Notes under the pieces: model-generated | Told to the model about the DNA's origin: nothing | What the model saw: only the letters and a program-made list of their open reading frames with translations | Databases searched by the model: none | Origin: Treponema sp. | GTDB lineage: Bacteria; Spirochaetota; Spirochaetia; Treponematales; Breznakiellaceae | Assembly (NCBI GenBank): GCA_009786715.1 | Contig: WQRN01000013.1 | Coordinates: 1 to 27,580, forward strand | DNA: 27,580 nucleotides | Direction: 5' to 3' | Shown: positions 8,157-16,352 of the stretch, in pieces | How positions within the stretch are numbered: the first letter of the stretch is position 1 | Layout of the letters: every line of letters starts with the position of its first letter | Translations under genes and position numbers: made by a program

Positions 8157-9929
8157 TTTGTCCAAACCTTCTTTAAAAAGCCCGTCAAGCTCGCTGCGTA
8201 TCTGAGCTTTAACAACATTCGGCAATGAATGTAAATTTAAGAAATACTGTAAAACATTTATCCCTTCCGGCGCAAGAGGAGGACCTGAGAAACGGCAAAG
8301 CCTCGCGATTGACGAAGTAGCTGCTAACACAAGCTGAGGGTCGATGTTGGGATTATTCGGCGTTAGTAAATAATGATACGAATAAAAAGACCTTCCGGTT
8401 GGATCAACGCCGATAATGCCGATAGCGTCGGCGCATGCCCTGCGAACAGCAGGTTCAGGGTCTTTGTCAAAAATATTCCAAAGGAAGGGTATCGTTTCCC
8501 TGGATCCTACATGCGCCAAAAGGCTGATAAGCCTTATACGCTGCGCGGGTTTAACGGAAGGGCGGACAGCTGACACCTGCGGGCTGCCGATGAAGAAGCC
8601 AATCATCTCCATCATGTACGCGACATATACAGGCTCGTTCTTTCCAATCTGTCCGCTTCTGATAACAGCGGATATTTCTTCGTAAACTCTGTCCTGTTCA
8701 ACATCATGATAACGGTTATTCTGCCCTGTCCACGGAGAGGGAGGAGGTTTGCCCATTCCATAATTACCTTCCGGCTCAGGGCCGTAAAACCGGTGGGCAA
8801 TAACTGTGCGCGGCTTTGCGTCAATTTTATAAACCCTTAGTATGTTGTCCTTTCCGCAGGCATAAAGCAAACCTTCATCGCTTATAGCAGGAACACCCGA
8901 ACATTCAACGCTTAATTTGTGAACAAAGCGGCGTCTTCCTTCCGCGGTAAACGCGCTTACGCCCCGCAAGGTGACTGTGTAAACGCCGCGCTCGTCAAAC
9001 ACCATTTCCGCCTGACCTATCGCTATATTGCCGGAACCTTTCTCGGCTGCGGCTTCATGACTGTCCCTTGTCCAGAGAGTGTTGCCGCCTGAATCCATGC
9101 AAAGAGTTCTTCCGTCTCTGAGCGTTACGACAAACTTGGCGTCAAGAGCAGCAGTGGCTACAGGCGGCGCCGGAAGAGTTCTGAAGCTTGATTTAAAAAG
9201 CCTGTTCCCCTCTCTCGCGGCTTCGTTAAAAGTAATTTTTTCCATGTCACCGTTCTGATACTGCAGCACATAACTTTGCAAAACCCCCTCGTTTAAAGGG
9301 GCGATAAGAACAGGCGGCCTTGTTAGTCTAAGCCGCTCGACAACGCCAAATTGATTTATTTTAACAAAATCATTGTTTTGCAATACCGCAGCCGCGCTTC
9401 CCGTTTTATCAAGAACAGGAGCGAAGGCAATCGGACTTTCTAAATCGATTGTCCATAACGCATGCCCAGAGGCGGTTCTGCATGTCATGATCGAATTAAT
9501 AGGTAAAAAAACCCTGCCGTCCCATCCTACAACAGGCGGATGAGTTATAGGTCTTTCCAGTTTCAGCCGCCACAGCTCCCTGCCGACGCGGTTTATCGCC
9601 ATGGTTACGCCTTCCGTATTGCAAACATATGTCGCGGCTTCGTATGAACGGGCAATATACGGAACAGCGGTTCCCTTCGCGTCGAAATTCCAAAGAGGGG
9701 TGCTGCTCATAAAAAACGATCTTACGCTGCCGTTATCGCCGACAAGAACAACAGAGCTTGCCTGCAGATGAGGTTTTGCCTTTATCGTGTCGCCGATTCG
9801 CGTTTCCCATAACGGAGCCGCGCTGATAACGGCTTTTTGGATATCTACTCTCTGCTGCGCGGCTAGACTGTTTAAGGCAAAGAGAAAAAATATTGTTATC
9901 TGCAAAGAAAACAATCTGTAGAACTTCAT
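8145..9929 (-). CDS. Exported PQQ-type beta-propeller protein with HEAT-like C-terminus
   Basis: A 594-aa protein with a signal peptide (residues 1-24, cleavage near LAA). Residues ~35-390 contain repeated blades of the PQQ/WD-like type, recognised by recurring GxxLWxxxL patterns: GRELWRLKL, GHALWTIDL, GNTLWTRDS and similar. Residues ~465-560 contain HEAT-like helical repeats (RETIPFLWNIFDKDPEPAVRRACADAIG). Propeller plus HEAT architecture suggests a periplasmic scaffold or binding protein; BamB-type propellers act in outer-membrane assembly, but no evidence ties this protein to that role. It lies 16 nt downstream of the 276-aa exported protein gene, so it is probably the second gene of a two-gene operon. 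AAAGGT serves as ribosome-binding site. Confidence 0.8.
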   Translation of the reverse strand: MKFYRLFSLQITIFFLFALNSLAAQQRVDIQKAVISAAPLWETRIGDTIKAKPHLQASSVVLVGDNGSVRSFFMSSTPLWNFDAKGTAVPYIARSYEAATYVCNTEGVTMAINRVGRELWRLKLERPITHPPVVGWDGRVFLPINSIMTCRTASGHALWTIDLESPIAFAPVLDKTGSAAAVLQNNDFVKINQFGVVERLRLTRPPVLIAPLNEGVLQSYVLQYQNGDMEKITFNEAAREGNRLFKSSFRTLPAPPVATAALDAKFVVTLRDGRTLCMDSGGNTLWTRDSHEAAAEKGSGNIAIGQAEMVFDERGVYTVTLRGVSAFTAEGRRRFVHKLSVECSGVPAISDEGLLYACGKDNILRVYKIDAKPRTVIAHRFYGPEPEGNYGMGKPPPSPWTGQNNRYHDVEQDRVYEEISAVIRSGQIGKNEPVYVAYMMEMIGFFIGSPQVSAVRPSVKPAQRIRLISLLAHVGSRETIPFLWNIFDKDPEPAVRRACADAIGIIGVDPTGRSFYSYHYLLTPNNPNIDPQLVLAATSSIARLCRFSGPPLAPEGINVLQYFLNLHSLPNVVKAQIRSELDGLFKEGLDKVIQ

Positions 9930-9945
9930 ACCTTTACATCCATCC

Positions 9946-10776
9946 TTAACGAATCTTCACAAACTGCGTAAATCCAATAACAGCAGACGGATAAACCGAA
10001 GGTCCGTCGTGATTCCTTCCGCATAAAAGCGAACCGTTTTGAATTTCAAATGATGTTTTATCGCCGTTAAAAATAATGGCAAGTCCGCCTGTATTTACAT
10101 TAGTCTGCTCAGGCAAAGTTTCTTCGAGATCAAGATTTACGCTGAACACCGCGTCTATGCGAACTTGTTTCGCGTTCACGGTAATCTGCCTGTTAGCGTA
10201 ACCTATATAAGTATAACTTCCGGCGCCGTATCCTTCGTAGCGCAGAGCATTATTCCGCTTGTGTTCCCATGTGTCATACCTTTCGACCGCAGCCTTCCTG
10301 CCTGTGCCGAATTCGATTATACAAACAACAGGGCCGTCAGGCATATTAACTGTAGACCGCCATGTGCCAAGAAGATAATTAGGCAGCGGTATCCTGTCAA
10401 CGGCGCTTGAACAAAACCCTGTAATAGAAATATCATTTAAAGTCCTGCCCCTTTCCTGATACTCATTTAACTGTTGCTTGGAAGAGGCGTTTACAGTAAC
10501 AGCCGACGCGATAAAATTGCCGTTCTGTATAGAAAGATTACCCTGGATAATATACTCGGCTCCTGTTTCACCCTGCGCGGCATTTAGAGTACCCCATGAT
10601 TTTAATTCGGTGACAATTTTATTAGTAATATTATTAATATCAGCGGCAGTAACTCCGGTGCCCGACGCTTCAAAAACCACTCCAATGGAAGGAACCCGTT
10701 GAGCATAAACGGCGTTTAATGAAATTAATATAAGGAAAAGCGCAAGTAAAACGCTTTTAATACACAGATGATTCAT
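9946..10776 (-). CDS. Exported protein of unknown function
   Basis: A 276-aa protein with a signal peptide (residues 1-25, cleavage likely after VYA). I do not recognise the family with confidence. The first mature part (VPSIGVVFEASGTGVTAADINNITNKIVTELKSWG, then GAEYIIQGNLS) resembles the general pattern of periplasmic domains that test for dissolved paralogues of CsgG/LpoB/FlgT type, in which a beta strand, a helix and a yIiQG-type strand alternate; this is only a fold guess. The second half (from ~140, LLGTWRSTVN onward) looks like a lipocalin- or TIGR-like beta barrel built around a GTWR motif. It precedes the propeller gene by 16 nt. Its promoter is well placed and the transcript appears to be leaderless. 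Confidence 0.7.
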   Translation of the reverse strand: MNHLCIKSVLLALFLILISLNAVYAQRVPSIGVVFEASGTGVTAADINNITNKIVTELKSWGTLNAAQGETGAEYIIQGNLSIQNGNFIASAVTVNASSKQQLNEYQERGRTLNDISITGFCSSAVDRIPLPNYLLGTWRSTVNMPDGPVVCIIEFGTGRKAAVERYDTWEHKRNNALRYEGYGAGSYTYIGYANRQITVNAKQVRIDAVFSVNLDLEETLPEQTNVNTGGLAIIFNGDKTSFEIQNGSLLCGRNHDGPSVYPSAVIGFTQFVKIR

Positions 10777-10782
10777 ACAGGT

Positions 10783-10811
10783 ATTATATCAGAATTTTGC
10801 ATAAAAATCAA
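10783..10811 (-). promoter_or_regulatory. Sigma-70-type promoter of the 276-aa/propeller operon
   Basis: On the minus strand TTGATT (10806-10811) and TATAAT (10783-10788) are separated by exactly 17 nt, and TGA directly before the -10 makes it an extended -10. The ATG begins 6 nt after the -10, so transcription would start at or next to the A of the start codon. No ribosome-binding sequence is present. Confidence 0.75.
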
Positions 10812-10837
10812 TTTTTTTCCGGTATTTTAGATTAAAG

Positions 10838-12136
10838 TCATGATATTAACGCTCTGCATTCCAAATAAAACCGTTTTTCCGCAGAATGCCCCATCGAAAA
10901 ACTTTTCCTTGGAAGCGGACCTATACGCGCCACAGTTTCAAAAAGCCCCGACTTCTGCACAGGCGGAAGCAGAATACCTGCCGCCAGCTTACTTTTATTT
11001 TCGGCAAGACGGAAAACCTCTTCTTCGTCATGAATATAATCTATTAGCTGCGGATTGTCTTTCGCAAAATTATCCAACAGCGGCTGCAGGCACGCAGTCG
11101 CAATCCCCGCCGCTGAAGTTTCAATTAGCGCATAACGCCCTTGAGAGATGATACCAAAGCAATTGGCGGCGGAATTATTTTTGCAAAGACGCGTCAGCTC
11201 ATCCGCGCTTTCAATTTTGCGGCAGGAATAATCCGGCAGTTTTGAAAGCAATGAAACCGCATCATCAAAATTAATATCGAAAACAACGCGGTGAATCGGT
11301 TCAAATTCAATCGCCGAATCATAGATATTTTCGATTTCTACAAGGGCGTATCTGCAAGGGTGGGACGGCTTCGCGCCGTTTTTTTTCAGCTCGTTCCAAA
11401 TGCCCAACGCCGTAGCCAGCGAATGGTTGCCGTCGCCGACAGCATACAGAAAAGGTTTTCCGCCGCTGACTGAGTAACGGTTTACGGAACGGTTGTAAAG
11501 ATCTTCAAGTTTTTCATTAACAAAAGCGATATCGCTTTCCTGATCCGCAAGCCAGCCTGTAACATGGCCTGAATCCATCATTAAAGGCGTATCGTAGACA
11601 GGGGACGTTCTCTTAACTTTTTCTCCAAGAGCAGGTAAAAGGCTGTTTGTATCGTCATCAATAAGCACAAGCACGTGCGGAAGTTCAAGCGGAGCGCCGC
11701 GGCGGATGTCCATCCGTGGCGGCAGGCGTTCGGGAACAGTGCCTTCCGTACAGCGGATTAAAGGCCGCGCTTCAGGATGCCAGTCGTACTGCTCAAGATC
11801 TAAAACAGCGATAAGACCGCGCCTTTTTTTCTGATAAGGCGTGTCTCTTTCAATATAAATAAACCCATGTTTCGCTTCCGCGAAAACGCCGCTTTGTAAA
11901 TAATTTTTCATAGCGCATTGGATATCTTCGATTCGTTTAGAAGCGTCATCGTCGGCTAAAAACACTTCGGGGAAAATCAAATTCAAAGTTGAAGGAACGC
12001 CGGCGGCAGCAGTTTTTACCTTTTCCCAATAATCCCTGTCCTGTGTAAATTGATCGCAGGCAATCACCGGCCACTTTGATAAATTACCGCTTCTTGGTAA
12101 TAATATCGACGGAACTTCTATACCTAGTTTATTCAT
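10838..12136 (-). CDS. DUF1015 family protein
   Basis: A 432-aa protein of the DUF1015 family, a conserved but functionally uncharacterised group. Typical segments are present: the P-Y-D-V-region equivalent SKWPVIACDQFTQDRDYW, FIYIERDT, RRGLIAVLDLEQYDWHPEARPLIRCTEGTVPERLPPRMDIRRGAP (shown here in part), YAVGDGNHSLATALGIW and HDEEEVF. The GDGNHS motif is the strongest hallmark. I chose the ATG at 12136; a TTG at 12163 would add nine residues, but the ATG gives the family-like start and has a TACAAT box 8 nt upstream. No Shine-Dalgarno is visible for either. It diverges from rpoN across 47 nt. The function cannot be given; the GDGNHS core has been compared with nucleotide-binding folds only loosely. 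Confidence 0.88.
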   Translation of the reverse strand: MNKLGIEVPSILLPRSGNLSKWPVIACDQFTQDRDYWEKVKTAAAGVPSTLNLIFPEVFLADDDASKRIEDIQCAMKNYLQSGVFAEAKHGFIYIERDTPYQKKRRGLIAVLDLEQYDWHPEARPLIRCTEGTVPERLPPRMDIRRGAPLELPHVLVLIDDDTNSLLPALGEKVKRTSPVYDTPLMMDSGHVTGWLADQESDIAFVNEKLEDLYNRSVNRYSVSGGKPFLYAVGDGNHSLATALGIWNELKKNGAKPSHPCRYALVEIENIYDSAIEFEPIHRVVFDINFDDAVSLLSKLPDYSCRKIESADELTRLCKNNSAANCFGIISQGRYALIETSAAGIATACLQPLLDNFAKDNPQLIDYIHDEEEVFRLAENKSKLAAGILLPPVQKSGLFETVARIGPLPRKSFSMGHSAEKRFYLECRALIS

Positions 12137-12144
12137 GATTAAAC

Positions 12145-12150
12145 ATTGTA
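12145..12150 (-). promoter_or_regulatory. Candidate -10 box for the DUF1015 gene
   Basis: TACAAT on the minus strand lies 8 nt before the ATG at 12136. The -35 region is poor. If used, the leader would be 0-2 nt. Confidence 0.4.
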
Positions 12151-12171
12151 GCGAAATTCGCAAAAAAAGAC

Positions 12172-12177
12172 TATAAT
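12172..12177 (+). promoter_or_regulatory. Candidate -10 box for rpoN
   Basis: TATAAT lies 6 nt before the rpoN ATG with no ribosome-binding sequence between. No good -35 is seen at 16-18 nt (TTGTAG is 20 nt away). The spacing matches that of the promoter at 10783-10811, again suggesting a leaderless start. Confidence 0.45.
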
Positions 12178-12183
12178 CAGTAA

Positions 12184-13545
12184 ATGCAGCTTCAGCGCCC
12201 GTCTTTTATACAAGAACAGCGCCTCAAAATGAATCCGCAGATGTTACAGTCCATCAAATTGATGGAACTGCCAATCGCGGAACTGCGGGAAAGAATTGAA
12301 GAAGAACTTGAACGCAACCCCGCTTTGGAATTAATCGAAGATAAAAGCACTGTTCCGCTCGATGAATCTGAAACCAAGGGAAGCGAAAAATACGAATACT
12401 TTGAAACAACATCAGATCCGGGACGCAGAGGCAGCGCTAAAGCTTCGGAAGAACACAGGCGTTTTATCGAAGGCGTGCTTACGCGCCCGGAAACTCTTCA
12501 GGAAAATCTTTTACGCCAGCTTCAGCTGGAACCTGTTTGTAAAGAATTAAGATCTCTTGCAGAAACTTTAATTCAAAATCTTGACGACAATGGTTTTCAC
12601 AAGGAGAATCCCAACACGCTGTACAGTGAACCTAAACCGCGTCTTGCAGAGGCGATGAAACTGGTTCAAGGGCTTGAACCTGCCGGATGCTGCACAAAAG
12701 ATTACCGAGAATCGCTTGCCGTTCAGATCGCGCTTTCAAACGGCATTCAATCCGAAATACCGGATATCGATATATTATTAGACAACCTCGATTTGATAGA
12801 ACGCGAAAAATATTCATCTCTCGCGAAAAAAATCGATCTTGACGAAGAAGACACCCGCGTTCTCTGCGATTATATAAAAACGCTTTCGCCGTTCCCGGGA
12901 AGAGCTTTCGCGTCAATGTCGCAGGTTCGCTACGTTGTTCCGGACATTAAAGTTACAAGAGACAATGAGCAATTCAACATCAATCTGAACGATGAGGCGT
13001 TTCCTGTTCTGGGAATAAACAGTAACTTTGAAAAATTCGGCGATTCAAAAGACAGAGCGGCAAGAGACTTTGCGCGCGAGAATATAAGGGAAGCCAAGCT
13101 TTTTATAAGTCATTTAAGCCAGCGCAGCCAGACATTGATCCGCGTCGCAAACGCCATCCTTGAATTTCAAAGGGCTTTTTTTATTAACGGTCCGAAATCG
13201 CTTGCTCCGCTTACTCTGGGAGACATCGCAAAAGAACTCGATATACATGAAACGACAGTTTCCCGCACCGCAAACGGCAAATATATGCAGACAGAATGGG
13301 GAATTTTTGAAATTCGGTATTTTTTCACCAATTCCATAAGCGGATCAGGTTCGAACAGGTCGCAATTTTCCAAAGAAAGCGTAAAAGAGATAATAAAAGA
13401 AATAGTCGCTGCAGAAAATCGAATTTTGTCAGATCAGGAGATTTCCGGCATTTTAAGCCAAAAGGGAATTGCGCTAGCGCGCAGAACTGTGGCAAAATAT
13501 AGGAAAGAACTGGATATGGGCTCTTCATACAGCCGGAGGCTGTAA
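12184..13545 (+). CDS. rpoN: RNA polymerase sigma-54 factor RpoN
   Basis: A 453-aa sigma-54 factor, near the usual length. Region I is at the N-terminus with the activator-responsive glutamine/leucine-rich sequence (QEQRLKMNPQMLQSIKLMEL, residues ~10-30, then ELERNPALEL). The core-binding domain follows from ~90 to 260 (for example GLEPAGCCTKDYRESLAVQ), then the helix-turn-helix near LGDIAKELDIHETTVSRTANGKYMQT (~345-370), and the RpoN box ARRTVAKYR at residues 432-440. Sigma-54 directs -24/-12 promoters and needs bacterial enhancer-binding ATPases. It diverges from DUF1015 and is followed after 43 nt by hpf, the same pairing as in many proteobacteria. No Shine-Dalgarno is present. All key motifs are intact. 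Confidence 0.97.
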   Translation: MQLQRPSFIQEQRLKMNPQMLQSIKLMELPIAELRERIEEELERNPALELIEDKSTVPLDESETKGSEKYEYFETTSDPGRRGSAKASEEHRRFIEGVLTRPETLQENLLRQLQLEPVCKELRSLAETLIQNLDDNGFHKENPNTLYSEPKPRLAEAMKLVQGLEPAGCCTKDYRESLAVQIALSNGIQSEIPDIDILLDNLDLIEREKYSSLAKKIDLDEEDTRVLCDYIKTLSPFPGRAFASMSQVRYVVPDIKVTRDNEQFNINLNDEAFPVLGINSNFEKFGDSKDRAARDFARENIREAKLFISHLSQRSQTLIRVANAILEFQRAFFINGPKSLAPLTLGDIAKELDIHETTVSRTANGKYMQTEWGIFEIRYFFTNSISGSGSNRSQFSKESVKEIIKEIVAAENRILSDQEISGILSQKGIALARRTVAKYRKELDMGSSYSRRL

Positions 13546-13559
13546 CAACCGAAGGTTGT
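13528..13559 (+). repeat. Two tandem mini-hairpins across the rpoN stop codon
   Basis: Hairpin 1 spans 13528-13544: 7-bp stem TACAGCC/GGCTGTA with loop GGA. Hairpin 2 spans 13545-13559: 6-bp stem ACAACC/GGTTGT with loop GAA. Both share the pattern CC-GRA-GG at the apex, with only the stop codon's last base between them. No T-run follows, so they are not classic terminators. They could protect the rpoN mRNA end or modulate hpf expression. Confidence 0.7.
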
Positions 13560-13588
13560 AGCAATTAAATTAATTTGGGAGGTTAAGA

Positions 13589-13879
13589 ATGAACTTAGAC
13601 ATTAAGGCGGTGCATTTTTCATTACATGATGACGGCAGAGAGTATCTCAATAAAAAAATCGAAAGGATTCGCAACGCAGAAAATATGATCGTAGATCTTC
13701 TTATTACAATTAAAAAAGAAAAAGATTTTAATGTTGAAGCCACGGTAAATTTCCGCTGGGGCGTTTCTATCCACGTAGAGGAAGAAGATTTTGAGTTAAC
13801 CAAGGCAATTGACAAAATGATGGATAAACTCGATACGAAAATAACCAAAGAAAAAGAAAAGGTGAAAGAAAAACGGTAA
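13589..13879 (+). CDS. hpf: Short-form ribosome hibernation promoting factor HPF
   Basis: A 96-aa protein of the HPF/RaiA (YfiA) family. It begins with the beta strand NLDIKAVHFSLHDDGREYLNKKIERI, has a second strand DLLITIKKEKDFNVEATVNF and ends in a lysine/glutamate-rich helix. This is the short form, without the C-terminal dimerisation domain of long HPF. The family binds the 30S subunit decoding region and promotes 70S/100S inactivation in stationary phase. GGGAGGTT lies 6 nt before the ATG, a strong ribosome-binding site. It follows rpoN by 43 nt and precedes the M24 peptidase by 6 nt. The rpoN–hpf pairing is known from enterobacteria, and supports the call. Confidence 0.9.
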   Translation: MNLDIKAVHFSLHDDGREYLNKKIERIRNAENMIVDLLITIKKEKDFNVEATVNFRWGVSIHVEEEDFELTKAIDKMMDKLDTKITKEKEKVKEKR

Positions 13880-13885
13880 CACATT

Positions 13886-15031
13886 TTGGAAAAATACTCC
13901 TCTGTCTTTTCAAGGCGCCTTGAAAATTTTTACAACTGGATGATTCAGGAGGGTATAGCTCTCGTTATGCTGGAAGACTGCGAGTCAAGGCGGGATCAAA
14001 ATATCCGCTGGCTTACAGGTCATCCCGGAGACGCGCTGCTTTTTCTTTCAATCACAGAACCGCGGGCAATACTTGTCGCGTGGGATGTAAACCTTGCCAA
14101 ACTCTATGCCGCGCAGTCGTCCGCTTTAGTCGCTTCATACAATGATTTTGATCGAAAGCCAGGTAAGGCGATTAGCGCGATTGCGAAAAAATTGAGTATC
14201 CCTGCCGGTTCACGAATCGAAATACCAAGCGTAACGCCCTACCCTGTCTTTCTTGACTATGTAGGAGAACTTACAGATTTTGACATTCTTTGCAGAGAGA
14301 GCGGCGCGGCTTCAGAACTTAGAAGACTGCGCGCTGTAAAAGACGAAGAAGAAATCGCCGTTATAAAAAAAGCCGCGAATATCACAAACGAATTAATTGA
14401 TACTCTGGAAAAAAATGTAATTTCAGAAAAAATAAAAACAGAGGCCGACGCGGCATTGTTCATTCAGGCGCAGGCGCGAAAAGCCGGCTGCGAAGGCACA
14501 AGTTTTGAAACGCTCGCCGCTGGCCCTGAAAGAAGTTTCGCGATCCACGCGTTTCCCTCGTGGACTTATGCCCCGTTTGGCGCGCAGGGACTTTCCATTC
14601 TGGATTTCGGGGTAAAACTCGGCGGCTACTGCACCGATGTAACCCTCACCTTTGCCCGCGATCTTGACGCGAAGCAGGAAAAGCTCGTAAGCCTTGTGGA
14701 AAAAGCCGCAAAACTCGCGATTTCTATGGCGCATAACGGAACGCGCACAAGAGACATAGCAGCGGCGGTTGATACCCTTTTTTCCAAATCGAAAAAGAAA
14801 ATGCCTCACGGACTCGGACACGGTTTAGGACTTCAGGAACACGAATACCCTCTGGTTAGAAACTCAAGCGATAATGAATGGGTTTTAGAACCCGGAATGA
14901 TCTTCACAATTGAACCTGGCTTGTACGACCCCGTGCTTGGCGGCTGCCGCCTTGAAAACGACGTTCTAATAACCGAAGCATCGGCGGGGCATGAAATCTT
15001 AACAACATCACGTATAATCAAGCTAGGCTAA
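13886..15031 (+). CDS. M24-family metallopeptidase (Xaa-Pro aminopeptidase-like)
   Basis: A 381-aa protein with an N-terminal creatinase-like domain (residues ~10-140) and a C-terminal pita-bread domain. All five metal ligands are visible: Asp240 (LDFGVK), Asp251 (CTDVTLTF), His312 (GLGHGLG), Glu343 (TIEPGLY) and Glu357 (RLENDVLI). HGLGHGLGLQEHE is typical of Xaa-Pro aminopeptidase/prolidase. It should cleave X-Pro peptides in the cytoplasm; no signal peptide is present. The start is TTG at 13886, 6 nt after hpf, without a good ribosome-binding site; the next start would be an ATG at residue 19, which would cut into the first helix. Whether it acts on dipeptides or longer peptides cannot be decided. 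Confidence 0.92.
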   Translation: MEKYSSVFSRRLENFYNWMIQEGIALVMLEDCESRRDQNIRWLTGHPGDALLFLSITEPRAILVAWDVNLAKLYAAQSSALVASYNDFDRKPGKAISAIAKKLSIPAGSRIEIPSVTPYPVFLDYVGELTDFDILCRESGAASELRRLRAVKDEEEIAVIKKAANITNELIDTLEKNVISEKIKTEADAALFIQAQARKAGCEGTSFETLAAGPERSFAIHAFPSWTYAPFGAQGLSILDFGVKLGGYCTDVTLTFARDLDAKQEKLVSLVEKAAKLAISMAHNGTRTRDIAAAVDTLFSKSKKKMPHGLGHGLGLQEHEYPLVRNSSDNEWVLEPGMIFTIEPGLYDPVLGGCRLENDVLITEASAGHEILTTSRIIKLG

Positions 15032-15058
15032 TTCGGATAAATTCGGTATTCTATTATC

Positions 15059-16291
15059 ATGAAAGTATGGATAAAATTTTTAATCGGCTCCATTTTGGGA
15101 ATGGTGATCGGTTTTCTTCTGCCGGATAATGAAACTGTCTTTCAGTCTCTCGCGTGGCTTGAAAAACTGGCAATCGGCATAGGCAGATACACTGTTATCC
15201 CCGTTTTAGTCTTTTCACTGACGGTTGCGGCATACGAACTTCGCATGGACGAACAATTTTGGTCCATGATATTAAAAAATTTCGTGTTTATAATCGCGGC
15301 ATCCGCCTTTGTAATTTTCTCAGGTATCTTGGTGACAATGATTTTTTCGCCGGGACGCATACCGATAGAAACAGTCGAACAGCTCGAAGTTTTAGGGCTT
15401 AATGTCGGAGACAATGTTCTTGCGATATTTCCGCACAATATGCTTAGCGTGCTTTCATCAAGCGGAGCGTACCTTTTCCCGGTCTGCGTATTCGCGTTCT
15501 TCCTCGGTATGGGTTTGAACTACGACCGCAATTATTCCAAACCTGTTATCTCTCTTGTAGATTCGCTTTCGCGTATTTTTTATCATGTCGCCTCTTTCTT
15601 TTCAGAAATTCTTGGGTTTGTATTGATCGTTCTAGCCGCGTTCTGGGCTGTCCGTTTTTCCGACATTTTACAGGCAAAAGTCTATAAAGATTTAATCATC
15701 CTTTTGGGCGTATTCAGCATCGTGCTTTGTTTCGGTATTATGCCGCTTTTCCTGTATCTGCTAAAACCAAAAACTAACCCGTGGCGCGTCCTCTACGGTT
15801 TCCTCGGTCCCGCGATCACCGCCTTTTTTTCAGGCGATGTTAATTTCGCGCTTCCGGTTCTTATGAGCCATTCAAAGGAAAACTTCGGCATACGCAGGAG
15901 ATCGAGCGCTCTGTCCATGACATTATTTACAACATTCTGCAGATGCGGCAGCGCGATGGTAGCGGCGGCGGCGTTCATTGTAATAATTAAATCGTATTCG
16001 TATCTAAGAATAGGCACGCTGGATTTATTTACAATCGGCATCTTCGCCTTCGGCATTTCATTCGTTCTTGCGCGAAACCCCGGCGACGGCGCTTTTATCG
16101 CGCTTGCCGCTCTTTGCCTTTCCTACGGCGGCGGCGAATACCGCGCAGGCTACCTCATTTTAAAACCGATGGCGTTTTATTTGGTGGCAATCGGCGCATT
16201 TATAGACGTTATGCTGAACGCCTTCGGCACCTATGTAATTGCGCGAATGAACGGGTTTATAGAAGAGAAGAATTTGGTTCATTTTATATAG
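15059..16291 (+). CDS. Divergent dicarboxylate/amino acid:cation symporter (SDF/DAACS family)
   Basis: A 410-aa integral membrane protein with about eight transmembrane segments and two re-entrant hairpins typical of the SDF (GltPh-like) family. The N-terminal pattern (GSILGMVIGFLLP, RYTVIPVLVFSLTVAA) and NMLSVLSSSGAYLFPVCVFAFFLGMGL fit the family. The substrate-site motifs differ: the serine-rich HP1 tip is FFSGDVNFALPV (256-267), the NMDGT motif of TM7 is replaced by CRCGS (294-298), and the HP2 tip reads ARNPGDGAF (338-346). It is therefore likely a transporter with unusual substrate or ion coupling, not a standard glutamate carrier. It lies 27 nt after the peptidase gene with no clear Shine-Dalgarno. 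Confidence 0.85.
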   Translation: MKVWIKFLIGSILGMVIGFLLPDNETVFQSLAWLEKLAIGIGRYTVIPVLVFSLTVAAYELRMDEQFWSMILKNFVFIIAASAFVIFSGILVTMIFSPGRIPIETVEQLEVLGLNVGDNVLAIFPHNMLSVLSSSGAYLFPVCVFAFFLGMGLNYDRNYSKPVISLVDSLSRIFYHVASFFSEILGFVLIVLAAFWAVRFSDILQAKVYKDLIILLGVFSIVLCFGIMPLFLYLLKPKTNPWRVLYGFLGPAITAFFSGDVNFALPVLMSHSKENFGIRRRSSALSMTLFTTFCRCGSAMVAAAAFIVIIKSYSYLRIGTLDLFTIGIFAFGISFVLARNPGDGAFIALAALCLSYGGGEYRAGYLILKPMAFYLVAIGAFIDVMLNAFGTYVIARMNGFIEEKNLVHFI

Positions 16292-16302
16292 AGAAGATTT
16301 CT

Positions 16303-16338
16303 CGCAAAGACGCAAAGGGCGCAAAGAGCGCGAAGAGG
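16303..16338 (+). repeat. Tandem GCAAAG-type repeat
   Basis: Four imperfect copies of a 9-nt unit (cGCAAAGac, cGCAAAGgg, cGCAAAGag, cGCGAAGag) fill most of the 61-nt gap between the symporter and rsmG. In one frame it reads SRKDAKGAKSAK, a peptide pattern that recurs in spurious proteins from many environmental genomes carrying this kind of repeat. It ends just before, and its last GAGG could serve as, the rsmG ribosome-binding region (15 nt from the ATG). Confidence 0.75.
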
Positions 16339-16352
16339 AATTTAATTTTTTC

